Both the position numbers and the translations under genes were made by a program. Below are positions 20,408 to 29,993 of a stretch of 64,000 nt of DNA, in pieces. Every line of letters begins with the position of its first letter. The stretch's first letter is position 1. The DNA lies in NCBI GenBank assembly GCA_023392125.1, contig JAEVZS010000032.1:1-64000 (forward strand). The letters run 5' to 3'. The notes beneath the pieces are model-generated. The model was given only the letters and a program-made list of their open reading frames with translations, searched no databases and was not told where the DNA came from. This stretch comes from Bacteroidota bacterium (GTDB lineage: Bacteria; Bacteroidota; Bacteroidia; Cytophagales; Cytophagaceae).

Positions 20408-21481
20408 CTATTGCATGTCTGAATAAACTTGTAACGATTTCAGATCATCTACCGTCACGGTAAAAGCTTCCCATGGTCTGCCGCAACAATCCATTTCCAC
20501 ATAACGCACTTTGGCTCCGAGACGATTGAGCAGATACGCGGAATATTTGACGGGGAGATTTTTAAGGTTCATCAGGAGCAGGTCACAGCTTTTCAGCACT
20601 TCCTCCTTGTCCCTCCGGAACAGCACGTCACTGGCAGCAAACTGGTTGATAAAATAATACAGACTCCATTCATCCGCCTGCTCTAGCAGATCAAAGGTTG
20701 ATCGCATAAACCACTCATTTCTGGTAACGTAGGGGATCATCTGAATCAGGCTCTTGGAGGTCAGGATATAATCGCCGGCTTCCGCTACATAGCGAAAAAA
20801 AGGGTCGATCGCTTCCGGGTCGTATGTTCTGCGGGAAATCGAGCTGCCGTAAGGCACACAAACCGCGTCTGCATAAAACTGATCGTAACGTTCTGCAAAC
20901 TCCTGAATGGTTGCTTTGAAACCCGCTTCGCTCTTCACAATCTCAAAATCGTAGATAACCTCAAATACGTCACCGTTTGTGAAGATCAGATTGGCTGTAA
21001 ACCGATATCTGCCTACCGGCAGCAAAAAGCCATATCGCCCCTGACACTCGATATTGTCGTATCCCGGACAGTCACTGAGCAACACCGGCAGATTCAGCTC
21101 GTAATCAAACATCAGGGCCTCCCGGCTGAGCTCTTTGCAGATCAGAGGCTGTACCCGATGCACACCTTCCCGCCTGTAGGGAGGGTAGCAGCGATTGTTT
21201 CTCAGAAACGTTCCGGTTTCCGGATCATGCCAGAGAGAGTCTCCTGCTCTGGAATGTGTTTCTGAAAAGACCGAATAGGTTGACATATTGCACAAACCCA
21301 ACACCTCCGACGTTGTGTTCATAATTCTCAAGGGGATGATCACCGGTTCTCCATGAGGTATCTTCTTCTTGTCTACAGGAATATCGATATGGATATCGTA
21401 ATACCTGTCTCTGGACAAGATACCAGATGAACACAGCACGACCAGCAGTATACTGGCTAAAAAAGACGATCGCGTATTCAT
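20408..21481 (-). CDS. Secreted protein of unknown function, tandem paralogue 4
   Basis: A 357-aa protein with an N-terminal signal peptide (SFLASILLVVLCSSGILS). It is the most divergent of four adjacent paralogues. The shared layout is an N-terminal beta-sandwich-like half (IPHGEPVIIPLRIMNTTSEVLGLC...DSLWHDPETG), a central PVLLSDCPG...QGRYGFLLPVGRYRF element, and a helical C-terminal half (DYILTSKSLIQMIPYVTRNEWFM...LKSLQVYSDM). Cysteines are frequent. No catalytic motif and no T9SS sorting domain is seen, so it is probably periplasmic. It lies 8 bp after the previous paralogue and 62 bp before the giant surface-protein gene. I do not recognise the family. Confidence 0.75.
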   Translation of the reverse strand: MNTRSSFLASILLVVLCSSGILSRDRYYDIHIDIPVDKKKIPHGEPVIIPLRIMNTTSEVLGLCNMSTYSVFSETHSRAGDSLWHDPETGTFLRNNRCYPPYRREGVHRVQPLICKELSREALMFDYELNLPVLLSDCPGYDNIECQGRYGFLLPVGRYRFTANLIFTNGDVFEVIYDFEIVKSEAGFKATIQEFAERYDQFYADAVCVPYGSSISRRTYDPEAIDPFFRYVAEAGDYILTSKSLIQMIPYVTRNEWFMRSTFDLLEQADEWSLYYFINQFAASDVLFRRDKEEVLKSCDLLLMNLKNLPVKYSAYLLNRLGAKVRYVEMDCCGRPWEAFTVTVDDLKSLQVYSDMQ

Positions 21482-21489
21482 AGCGCATA

Positions 21490-22548
21490 TTATTTCTTTC
21501 TTGAATAGATTTTAAGCTTTTTCAGATCTGCTTCTTCCAGAGGAAGCGGTTCCCGGTCCCAGCGCAGTCTGTTGCCGCCTGTATAGCGCAACCTGGCCTG
21601 CAAACGCTCCAGCAGATAGGCAGAGTACACACGCCTGTGGCTTTTCAGTTCCCGAAGCAGCCGGTCGTACATCCTCAGCATGTCTGTTTTATCACTGTAT
21701 GGGAAATATTCTCTGTCAACCATCTCGTTGACCAGATACCAGAGCGTCTTTTCATCCGCCTTTTTCAGCAGGCTGAAATACCAGAACAGCAGCCATTCGT
21801 TACGCCCGCAATGATCCGATAGCTGTATCAGGGCTTTGGATGTCATGAGACTGTCACTGCTGTTCAGAACGTAGTCAAACAGCGGGTTACTAAGTGCCGG
21901 ATCATATCTTTTGCTGAGATCCACCTCTTTCCCGTCCGACCAATAATAGGCTTCAAACAATACCCCGAAGTCCCTTAGTTTGTCACGGAAAGCCGGCGAG
22001 GGTGCGGCAATCCCGAAATCATGGTAACCGGCATATACCAGCCCGTTGGTAAAGACAAACTCCACATCAAACTGATAGTCTCCCCTGGGCAGCAGGTGCC
22101 TGTACTGGCCCTTGCAAAAATAGTTTTCAATATCTGTACATTCATTGATCAGCATAGAATAGTGCAGCGTCTTGCCCGGCTCGATCATCAGCGCCGTATG
22201 GTCGCCGGCAGAGCACCCTTTGGGTCCACGCTTGTAGACTTCATACTTAGGCGGTATATAATCGCAATAAATGCCTCCTTCCGGAATGATCTCGCCTGTG
22301 ATCTCATCATGCCGTAACAAATCACCGGGCAGCAAATACGTGAGTGAATAGACCTTCACATTGGGCCTACGGCACAGACCGATCACAGAGTCCGTATTGT
22401 TGTATATGCTGAAATGAATAAACAGCGGCTCTCCCTGCTCATATTCCTTTTTGCCGCTAAGCTGTATCTGCACAGGCTCCTGCGCTGCAACCACCAGCGA
22501 AAAGGCCATACAAAACCCACTACGTAACAGATGATTAAAAATGTTCAT
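21490..22548 (-). CDS. Secreted protein of unknown function, tandem paralogue 3
   Basis: A 352-aa paralogue with a signal peptide (MNIFNHLLRSGFCMAFSLVVAAQ). The N-terminal half has the family pattern IQLSGKKEYEQGEPLFIHFSIYNNTDSVIGLCR and LLPGDLLRHDEITG. The C-terminal helical half keeps DSLMTSKALIQLSDHCGRNEWLLFWYFSLLKKADEKTLWYLVNE and ends LKKLKIYSRKK. It is more diverged from paralogues 1 and 2 than they are from each other. Predicted periplasmic; function unknown. Confidence 0.75.
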   Translation of the reverse strand: MNIFNHLLRSGFCMAFSLVVAAQEPVQIQLSGKKEYEQGEPLFIHFSIYNNTDSVIGLCRRPNVKVYSLTYLLPGDLLRHDEITGEIIPEGGIYCDYIPPKYEVYKRGPKGCSAGDHTALMIEPGKTLHYSMLINECTDIENYFCKGQYRHLLPRGDYQFDVEFVFTNGLVYAGYHDFGIAAPSPAFRDKLRDFGVLFEAYYWSDGKEVDLSKRYDPALSNPLFDYVLNSSDSLMTSKALIQLSDHCGRNEWLLFWYFSLLKKADEKTLWYLVNEMVDREYFPYSDKTDMLRMYDRLLRELKSHRRVYSAYLLERLQARLRYTGGNRLRWDREPLPLEEADLKKLKIYSRKK

Positions 22549-22599
22549 ACTGATGATTATGCTTTCAGATAGTTTATCCCAATCTATGGTATACCGAGG

Positions 22600-23697
22600 C
22601 TATTTCTTCTTGACCGAATATATTTTCAATCCTTCCAGGTCCGAGTCCCGTATAGAAAAGGGCTTCTGGCGGTATCGTTCATTTTCAGCATAGTGCAGCC
22701 TGGCCCACAGCCGCTCCAGCAGGTATTCCGAAAAAACACGATCCCGCTTTTTGAGGCTCTGGAGCAGCCGGTCATAGATCCTCAGTACCTCCTCTTTGTC
22801 CTTGTAGAGAAAAAAATCTTTGCCCACAAATTCGTTGAGTAGATAATAAAGTAGCAAATCATCTGCCTTCTCCAGTACCCGGAAATACCAAAAAAGTAAC
22901 CACTCATTACGACCATAAAAATTTGAAATCCGCAATAAAGCCTTAGTAGTCATAACATCATCTTCACTTTCCAATATATAATGATACAGAGGATCGCTGA
23001 TGACTGGATCATAAGCCTTATCCTTATATTGATCGGATTTTTGAATATGTGATGAATAATAGTTTTGTGATAATTTTCCAAAATTCTCGATTTTCTTTTG
23101 TAGATCAGGTGAGGACTTCTCAATCTCAAAGAAAAAATTTCCTCTGAATAGCTTCCCATTAGAGAACGAAAAGTTTGCGTCCAAGCGGTAGTATCCTATA
23201 GGTAACAGATAGTCATATCTACCTTTACATGCATCATTATTGATCATAGGGCACTCACTAATAACCATAGGATAATATAGTTTTTTGCCCGGCTCGATCA
23301 TTAAGGAAAGGTTGCTGTTGGCCGGACAGGTACGGTTGCGTACCTCAAAGACTCCGTCAGTCTTTGGGGTGATCGTATGCGAATACACTTCCCGTATAAA
23401 CTGACCGGTAATTGGATCATGCCATAAGGAATCTCCCGGCAGTGAATGAGTAATGGAGTAAACAGAGAAGCCAGACCACTCCCGACACAACCCGATCACA
23501 GAGTCTGTATTGTTGCAAATCTGAATATACAGGATGATAGGCTCACCCAGCTCAAACTGCTTCTTACCCGACAAATCTATCTGTATGGCTTGCTGCGCGC
23601 TACCCGCCAGCGATAGGAAGGCAAAGCATGTAGCACATAATATCCTAAATAATAAACCGATAGAAGTCTCCTTGAAAACTTTACCTGAATTTTTCAT
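22600..23697 (-). CDS. Secreted protein of unknown function, tandem paralogue 2
   Basis: A 365-aa paralogue with a longer N-terminus (MKNSGKVFKETSIGLLF...FLSLAGSAQQ); the hydrophobic segment reads as a signal peptide. Its last ~80 residues are almost identical to those of the next upstream paralogue (KDFFLYKDKEEVLRIYDRLL versus KDFFLYKDKAEALRIYDRLL), while the middle (about 170-250) is clearly different. This mosaic pattern suggests recent duplication or gene conversion at the 3' end. Unknown function, predicted periplasmic. Confidence 0.75.
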   Translation of the reverse strand: MKNSGKVFKETSIGLLFRILCATCFAFLSLAGSAQQAIQIDLSGKKQFELGEPIILYIQICNNTDSVIGLCREWSGFSVYSITHSLPGDSLWHDPITGQFIREVYSHTITPKTDGVFEVRNRTCPANSNLSLMIEPGKKLYYPMVISECPMINNDACKGRYDYLLPIGYYRLDANFSFSNGKLFRGNFFFEIEKSSPDLQKKIENFGKLSQNYYSSHIQKSDQYKDKAYDPVISDPLYHYILESEDDVMTTKALLRISNFYGRNEWLLFWYFRVLEKADDLLLYYLLNEFVGKDFFLYKDKEEVLRIYDRLLQSLKKRDRVFSEYLLERLWARLHYAENERYRQKPFSIRDSDLEGLKIYSVKKK

Positions 23698-23704
23698 ATA
23701 CCCG

Positions 23705-24766
23705 CTATTTCTTCTTGACCGAATATATTTTCAATCCTTCCAGGTCCGAGTCCTGTATAGAAAAGGGCTTCTGGCGGTATCGTTCATTTTCAGCATAGTG
23801 CAGCCTGGCCCACAGCCGGTCCAGCAGGTATTCCGAAAAAACACGATCCCGCTTTTTGAGGCTCTGGAGCAGCCGGTCATAGATCCTCAATGCCTCCGCC
23901 TTGTCCTTGTAGAGAAAAAAATCTTTGCCCACAAACTCGTTGAGCAGGTAATAAAGCAGTTGATCATCCGCCTTTTCCAATATTCGAAGGTACCAGAAAA
24001 GCGTCCATTCATTTTGTCCACAAAAACTTGCAAACTGTATAAGCGCTTTGGAGACAATCCTGCTATCCGCCTTTTTCAGGAGATATTCGTACAAAGGATC
24101 GCTGACGGCAGCATCATACTTTTTGTCTCTAACAAAAGCATCTCCAAAGTAATGATGAACCAGAAAGGAATCCAGCAGCGGTGCGTACTCCTCCAAGCGA
24201 TCCTGAAAGTCTGGAGAAGTTCCGATGATCTCAAACTCATAGCGCCCTCTAAACAGTTGGCCATGACAAAAAGAAAAGTCTCCCTGAAAATGATACCTGC
24301 CCCGGGGCAGCAGGTGACGATACCTTCCCATACATCCATCATTATTAATTCCCCAGCATTCGCTTATCAGCATAGGATAATACAGCGTCTTGCCCGGCTC
24401 AATCATCAGCGCTAGGTTGCTGTTGGCCGGACAGGTACGGTTGCGCACCTCAAAGACCCCGTCAATCTTTGGGGTGATCGTATGCGAATACACTTCCCGT
24501 ATAAACTGACCGGTAAGCGGATCGTGCCATAAGGAATCTCCCGGCAGCGAATGAGTGACGGAATAAAGTGAAAAAAAGGTCCCTTCCCAACTCAACCCGA
24601 TCACGGAGTCCGTATTGTTACGAATCAGAGCATACAGGATGATAGGTTCGCCCAACTCAAATTGTTTCTTGCCCGACAAGTCTATTTGTATGGCTTGCTG
24701 CGCAATACCTGCCAGCGAAAGGCCGATAAGCGCTAAAGTTACTAAATGGTAATATAGTGTGTTCAT
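23705..24766 (-). CDS. Secreted protein of unknown function, tandem paralogue 1
   Basis: A 353-aa protein with signal peptide (LVTLALIGLSLAGIAQQ), first of the four paralogues in transcription order. The start is 4 bp after the metalloprotease-like lipoprotein gene, so translation is probably coupled. N-terminal pattern: IQIDLSGKKQFELGEPIILYALIRNNTDSVIGL. The C-terminal helical repeat-like region has FASFCGQNEWTLFWYLRILEKADDQLLYYLLNEFVG. No catalytic motif seen. Confidence 0.75.
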   Translation of the reverse strand: MNTLYYHLVTLALIGLSLAGIAQQAIQIDLSGKKQFELGEPIILYALIRNNTDSVIGLSWEGTFFSLYSVTHSLPGDSLWHDPLTGQFIREVYSHTITPKIDGVFEVRNRTCPANSNLALMIEPGKTLYYPMLISECWGINNDGCMGRYRHLLPRGRYHFQGDFSFCHGQLFRGRYEFEIIGTSPDFQDRLEEYAPLLDSFLVHHYFGDAFVRDKKYDAAVSDPLYEYLLKKADSRIVSKALIQFASFCGQNEWTLFWYLRILEKADDQLLYYLLNEFVGKDFFLYKDKAEALRIYDRLLQSLKKRDRVFSEYLLDRLWARLHYAENERYRQKPFSIQDSDLEGLKIYSVKKK

Positions 24767-24770
24767 AGCA

Positions 24771-26723
24771 TTAAAAAGTTATAGCCATTACTTTAAGCAA
24801 TCGTTGTACAATCCCCTTAGAGAAAGACATATTATACAAGGACTCGGGATTGTGCGGACACTGAAACATGCAGCGCCTTGCTCCTTCTCCATATACATAC
24901 CCGTTATGCTTATCGCAAGGATGCTCCGCCGGTCCCAATAATCCTCTGAAGTTCCAGGCATGCGCCAGCTCATGAAGACCAACCTTGATAGCCGTCTGTG
25001 TGGCCGTGCTTCCATATCTGGCATGAATGGGATCGAGAAATATAATGGACATAGGAATGTATTTTCCAGGCTCCTGATCCCCATTGGTCAGCCCGAATAC
25101 AAAGCTGTTTTCCTCTCCCTGTAATCCGGAAGTAAAATACTCCAGATTAAGCTGGTAATAGGTTTTTGACTTTTGTTCAAACAAAAAATCGAAGGATACA
25201 TCCTTTAATATATTGGAACCCGATTCGTAGCTATAAAGCTTGTTCGTTTTTACAACACTTAATATTACTGTATTGTCATATGGCCTCTGCCGCTTATATA
25301 ATGGGATAAGGTCCCTTAATAAAGTACCTGAAGTCTGATTATTTTTGTTCAGATAAAAATATTGCAGACAGCGTCTTCTCCATTGGTGCACCGCGTTATT
25401 CCATCTTATAAAAAAATCAACGGTATCGCTGACGAATCTAAAATCCTGTTCAAGCAACACTGCGTTTCCGGCTGCATCAATGAGGTAGTCCGGCAGGTAT
25501 ATGGTTCTGAAATTGCCCACTACATGCGCTTCATCGGTATATGCTTTTTGAAAATATTTTTCAAAATTGCCATAATGGGTCGAGTAGGTCCTTATATCCG
25601 AGGATGCTGCCTGCGGATTGCTTGCCACATAGATGTTAAACTCCCTTTTTTTATACTTCGTACCGTTGTATTCATAGAAATCAGCCACTTCAATATGCCC
25701 GACTGCCAGACTGGCGCTTGCTCCCTTCTCTTTCAGGAAGGCCTTGATGGTCGCCGTTTTGCTGTCGCCCGGCACGTGCGTGGGGTGATTGACAAAAACT
25801 TGTATCGTAAAGACCGCAGTAGTCGGCGAATCGGGCCTGCTGGCCGGCTCTCTTTTCTTTATATGCGTAAAATTGGCATTATAGCCGATCCTGACCGGAC
25901 CACCGATATCTGTTTTCTTGTCGGTGTAAATATTTTCGTGGGTAAGCTGAAGCGTATACTCCTTGGCCGGATCGTAGCTGCAAATCCTTGCTTTCAGATA
26001 CACTTCACGCCCGGGCAGGCCATTGATGACATCATAGCCGCTCAGACAATCTACAGGATATTTAAAATCTTCCATACCGGAAGTGCATAGCTCCTGAAAC
26101 ACTTCCGACTCCGTACATACGCCTGCTGTTCTGAGATTTTCCGTACCGCATCCATATTTGCTATCCCGTGCTATTTCATACCACTCTTCTTTGGAATTAT
26201 TAAATATCTGCTCTTTGGACACACAGGGACGGGTCAGATCCTCATAACCAAGCAAAGATTTTTTCCTGGCAGCCTCAAACCATTGCCGTTGCAGTTCCTT
26301 ATCACCTTCATAATCTAACCCATTACCCAGAATGGCCTCCTCCGCCTTCACCTTATATGCCTTATTTTCATTATAGAGCTTATCCAGATCCAACAACGCA
26401 GTTGATTGCGAATACCGGATATGACCTTTTAGTATCGTTGTTTCGTCCAGATCATCCACCTTTACAAAGCACTTGTTTCCTACCATCTTCTCAATCTCGC
26501 AGGCCGTCAGCTGAGGACACTCCGTCCAGCTGGTTTGAAACACACCAGTTGGCATATTGTATTGATCATACCTTTGCGTAACATACGGCTTAAAGCACAG
26601 ATAACGTTCATTGGCGTTTTTCTGATGACATAATAGCTCTGAGGTAAGTCTTTGTGTTGTATTGCAGGCCGCCAGACAACCAAGCAAATACCAAAAAGAA
26701 AGCCATTTAAAAAATCGATTCAT
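24771..26723 (-). CDS. HExxH metalloprotease-like lipoprotein
   Basis: A 650-aa predicted lipoprotein: lipobox L17-A-A-C20 after a hydrophobic segment. Near the C-terminus is a zinc-protease motif, H584-E-L-A-H588, with a possible third ligand at H601 (GLLGPAEH). A Cys-rich tail follows (C603, and RRCMFQC at 616-622). The spacing to the third His is longer than in classical metzincins (HExxHxxGxxH). The Cys-rich tail loosely recalls archaemetzincins, but this is not established. The upstream ~550 residues are Cys-rich and beta-rich and I do not recognise them. It is the first gene of the eight-gene minus-strand cluster and may process or anchor the proteins encoded after it (inference). Confidence 0.7.
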   Translation of the reverse strand: MNRFFKWLSFWYLLGCLAACNTTQRLTSELLCHQKNANERYLCFKPYVTQRYDQYNMPTGVFQTSWTECPQLTACEIEKMVGNKCFVKVDDLDETTILKGHIRYSQSTALLDLDKLYNENKAYKVKAEEAILGNGLDYEGDKELQRQWFEAARKKSLLGYEDLTRPCVSKEQIFNNSKEEWYEIARDSKYGCGTENLRTAGVCTESEVFQELCTSGMEDFKYPVDCLSGYDVINGLPGREVYLKARICSYDPAKEYTLQLTHENIYTDKKTDIGGPVRIGYNANFTHIKKREPASRPDSPTTAVFTIQVFVNHPTHVPGDSKTATIKAFLKEKGASASLAVGHIEVADFYEYNGTKYKKREFNIYVASNPQAASSDIRTYSTHYGNFEKYFQKAYTDEAHVVGNFRTIYLPDYLIDAAGNAVLLEQDFRFVSDTVDFFIRWNNAVHQWRRRCLQYFYLNKNNQTSGTLLRDLIPLYKRQRPYDNTVILSVVKTNKLYSYESGSNILKDVSFDFLFEQKSKTYYQLNLEYFTSGLQGEENSFVFGLTNGDQEPGKYIPMSIIFLDPIHARYGSTATQTAIKVGLHELAHAWNFRGLLGPAEHPCDKHNGYVYGEGARRCMFQCPHNPESLYNMSFSKGIVQRLLKVMAITF

Positions 26724-26884
26724 ATTTAAAACATTAAAAATATAGTAAGCCTGACAAGTGTTGTTCTAAACCAACAACAGTTGAAGACCTGAGACCAAAA
26801 AAGTCATACAACCGAGAAAAAATCAATACTTAAATTTAACTATTTAGATACGTACACAATATTAAATATCTATTTATAAATAAT

Positions 26885-27778
26885 TTACCCATCAACTCTT
26901 ACCCTAAATGCTATGCCTAAAGTGAAAAAAGTTCCGTTCCTCGCAGGTTGAAAAAAATGTTCAGCGATTATTTTATCATTATTCACTTTGTAAAGATCAT
27001 AACTTCTAAAAAGAGTATAACCAATTTCTGTAAAACCCACCCAATATTTTCTGTAATAATAATTTAAAAAACACCGAAAATGCATATTTCCCCAAAACGG
27101 GTCCCCATTTCTGACGAATAACTCTGTGCCTAAGACTCGATAGCTTTGTGTAAAATTCGAATAAGCAATGCCAGTATATACATTATTAGTAAACTTATAT
27201 TCTATGGTAGCATTTGCCGGAAAAAGACCGTAAATCCAAAATTTGGAATGAGGTCTCCATTCAAGTCCAACTAGTGGCATGTAAAAATTGCCGAAAAACT
27301 CTTTAGAGTAATAAAATCCCAGCTTATAGGCAAGCTCTTTATTCCTTTGATATGAATATACCCCAAGAACAGCTTGCTGAAAAGCTGACTGTCGCAATTT
27401 CACTCTATCGGATGATAATTTTGGAATGGCCAGAATAAGCAGCTTACTCTTAATTTTTTTTATATGATGCAAATAGCCGATTTGTAAATTAAGGCTATTC
27501 AAATGCTCATGCTGATCCTGCTCTATACGGTTAAACTCCAGCCGTTCATAAGTCCCACCAAGAATCAAAGCATTTTTATTTTTGAATTCAACAGGAAGAG
27601 TTAAAGAACACGTCAGCCCCTCTATTCTGAGTTTACCAGTCTGATACTGATATTCTACACCCGGATAATATCGATATGCAATACTTACTATATCAATAAA
27701 TGGCTGTGCAGAGCACAGGTCGGTACAAAAAAGATAAAAAACAATTCCCAAGCAAAAAAAAGACGTACTATGCATCAC
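26885..27778 (-). CDS. Outer-membrane beta-barrel protein (DUF6268-like)
   Basis: A 297-aa protein with signal peptide (about 1-24, ending LCSAQ). It alternates amphipathic strands with aromatic ends (YYPGVEYQYQTGKLRIEGL; FYMPLVGLEWRPHSKFWIYGLFPANATIEYKF; GTFFTLGIAFRVRV), typical of an outer-membrane barrel. The pattern resembles Bacteroidota DUF6268 proteins; this is from memory, not a search. Its start overlaps the end of the histidine kinase gene by 11 nt, so it is probably the last gene of a GNAT-kinase-barrel operon. Confidence 0.65.
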   Translation of the reverse strand: MMHSTSFFCLGIVFYLFCTDLCSAQPFIDIVSIAYRYYPGVEYQYQTGKLRIEGLTCSLTLPVEFKNKNALILGGTYERLEFNRIEQDQHEHLNSLNLQIGYLHHIKKIKSKLLILAIPKLSSDRVKLRQSAFQQAVLGVYSYQRNKELAYKLGFYYSKEFFGNFYMPLVGLEWRPHSKFWIYGLFPANATIEYKFTNNVYTGIAYSNFTQSYRVLGTELFVRNGDPFWGNMHFRCFLNYYYRKYWVGFTEIGYTLFRSYDLYKVNNDKIIAEHFFQPARNGTFFTLGIAFRVRVDG

Positions 27779-29990
27779 TATAATTAATACTCAATCCAAG
27801 CTTATTGAGCAACTCAACCCGGTTATTAACCTGAACCTTTTCAAAAATATTCTGTATATGTTTGGCAACCGTCTTGTCAGAGATAAACAGCCGGTCAGCA
27901 ATCTGTTTATTCGACAAACCTTCATTCAAGCAACTCACAATATCCTTCTCACGGTCCGTTAATCTATATCGTAAACATGCGTTTTGGTATGCTGTCTGTG
28001 ATGCCTCCCGATGATCCGGCTCCAAGTCTACCATCATTTTGCCGACAGTCCGGATAAATGCCTGACGCTGGCTCTCTGCATTTTTTGTCAAAGAATCAAT
28101 CAGCAATATGAGTTCCCGAATCAGAAACGGTTTTTGCAAATAAGCCACAACTCCCATAGATAAAGCCTTTAGTTTATCTTCGTCCGAATTTCTTGCTGTG
28201 ATAATAATCATAGGTAAATGTCTGAGACGAACATCAGAAATAATCTCCTTTATAAGGAACATACCGTCACCTTCATCCATCATAATATCCGAAACTATTA
28301 AATCTACATGGGTACTTCTAAGTACATCCAATGCTTTGATAGCTCCGGAGACCATATACACATTATATTTTTCATTGAGTTTTCTGCCTACTAATGTCAG
28401 GAGTTCTATATTATCTTCAACAATCAGAATGGAAAGCCTTTCTGCCTTGTATGTATAATTATCCAAGTCATCTAGCTCATTGTCTGCCTGTTTGAAACAG
28501 ACATTGTCTATAACATGGTCATTTTCGGCAACTGCACAAGCTTCCAATTGAACAATAACTTCAGTACCTTTTTTCTTTTCCGGGTTACTAATAACATTCA
28601 GACTTCCTTGCAGGGAATCAACAATCTTCTTTACGATCGATAAACCAAGCCCCATACCCTGAAAATTCTTTTTCTCGTGATTGATCTGATAGTAGGGAAT
28701 AAAAATCTTGTTCTGACTTTCAGCAGGGATTCCTATACCGGTATCTTTTACTGAAAATGACACGATATTATTGGCCTGATTTAAAACGATATTAATCTTT
28801 CCATTAGGATCAGTATACTTTATCGAATTATCTATCAAATTATTGACTATTCTAAATAATCCTTTAGGGTCTGCCTTTACCTGAATATCAATCTCAATAT
28901 GAGCTTCCAATTCTATATTCTTTTTCCGCGCAAATGACTTAAAAAGCTCAACGCTTTCACCTAGCAACTGACTAAAGTCTACGACCTGATTGTGATCATA
29001 TAGATCAAAGCCCTTGTTGAAGCGCTCAATATCAAAAAGATTGACTATATCATTGGAAAGCTTATCAAGATTTGCTTTTACAATTGTTAGCTCTTTTGTC
29101 TGTCCATGTTGCTGGATATATTCGTCCAGATAGCTATTGACCAGCATAAGAGGTGTTCTTATTTCATGTGTCAGATTGACAAGTACGTTTGTTCTTTGCT
29201 CATGCAACAATTCCAGCTCTTTCGTTCTCTCTGCTACTTTGGCAGCCAGATCATCATTAAGTTGTTGTAGCTGAAAATATTCCAATCTTGACTGTTTCAC
29301 ACTTCTTCTGACAAACAAAATAGTCATTACAAGAAGCCCCAAGTTGGTAGTCATCACTTCTACCACTTGACTTCCATTATGAAAATTCATAACTGGCATC
29401 AATAAGCGGTTCAAATCAGATTCAAAAAAAGCGACTATAGGTAATGAGCTCCAAAACAGGACTCCTATATACATTCCTGTCACTTCTTTCTTCACTATAT
29501 CTTCATAATGCCTGTTCTTAAGTAAAATAGCTTTCCGTAGTGTATATAAAAATGACAGAGCATAAAAGAATGGTACAACAACTACCATACGGCGGCTTGT
29601 TTCGAGGTCACCTGTTAGCATGTAAGGGATCAGAAAAAACAGGACAAATGGAATCAAAAGAAAAAAAACTGAACCCCCATAAGCATAAAACTTTAACCCC
29701 TTCAAATCATATGCTTTATAAAAATAAAATGGAAAATACATAGCCATTATAAGAGCAACCGAGAAAGCAAGGATATTCTGAACTACAAGATTAATCCCCA
29801 AATTTTCATCTGGTAACAAGCCACTGATAATATTATACTGAATCAGCAAATACAGCAATATCAAATAGTATAGCCTGGCTTTATCCTGAGGTCTTGACAA
29901 ATAATAAATTACTTGATAGAAGAAAAAAGTTAGCTCGATTAAGGATATCAAAAAAGTTATGAGATGTAACTCACTACCAAAAACGCCCAT
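27768..29990 (-). CDS. Hybrid histidine kinase with receiver and LuxR-type HTH output
   Basis: A 740-aa one-protein two-component system. Residues 1-230 contain about seven transmembrane helices without a large periplasmic domain. A coiled linker leads to the HisKA H-box (N272-L-T-H275-E-I-R-T-P). The ATPase has an N box near N387 (NNLIDNSIKY), a G1 box (DTGIG) and a G2 box (GMGLGLSIVKK). A receiver domain at about 518-640 has the phospho-acceptor D568 in SDIMMD and the acidic pair VEDN. The C-terminus (about 672-735) is a LuxR/FixJ HTH (LTDREKDIVSCLNEGLSNKQIADRLFISDKTVAKHIQNIF). A membrane protein with a DNA-binding output would have to act on DNA at the membrane. It begins 3 nt after the GNAT gene. 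Signal unknown. Confidence 0.92.
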   Translation of the reverse strand: MGVFGSELHLITFLISLIELTFFFYQVIYYLSRPQDKARLYYLILLYLLIQYNIISGLLPDENLGINLVVQNILAFSVALIMAMYFPFYFYKAYDLKGLKFYAYGGSVFFLLIPFVLFFLIPYMLTGDLETSRRMVVVVPFFYALSFLYTLRKAILLKNRHYEDIVKKEVTGMYIGVLFWSSLPIVAFFESDLNRLLMPVMNFHNGSQVVEVMTTNLGLLVMTILFVRRSVKQSRLEYFQLQQLNDDLAAKVAERTKELELLHEQRTNVLVNLTHEIRTPLMLVNSYLDEYIQQHGQTKELTIVKANLDKLSNDIVNLFDIERFNKGFDLYDHNQVVDFSQLLGESVELFKSFARKKNIELEAHIEIDIQVKADPKGLFRIVNNLIDNSIKYTDPNGKINIVLNQANNIVSFSVKDTGIGIPAESQNKIFIPYYQINHEKKNFQGMGLGLSIVKKIVDSLQGSLNVISNPEKKKGTEVIVQLEACAVAENDHVIDNVCFKQADNELDDLDNYTYKAERLSILIVEDNIELLTLVGRKLNEKYNVYMVSGAIKALDVLRSTHVDLIVSDIMMDEGDGMFLIKEIISDVRLRHLPMIIITARNSDEDKLKALSMGVVAYLQKPFLIRELILLIDSLTKNAESQRQAFIRTVGKMMVDLEPDHREASQTAYQNACLRYRLTDREKDIVSCLNEGLSNKQIADRLFISDKTVAKHIQNIFEKVQVNNRVELLNKLGLSINYSDA

Positions 29991-29993
29991 TGA

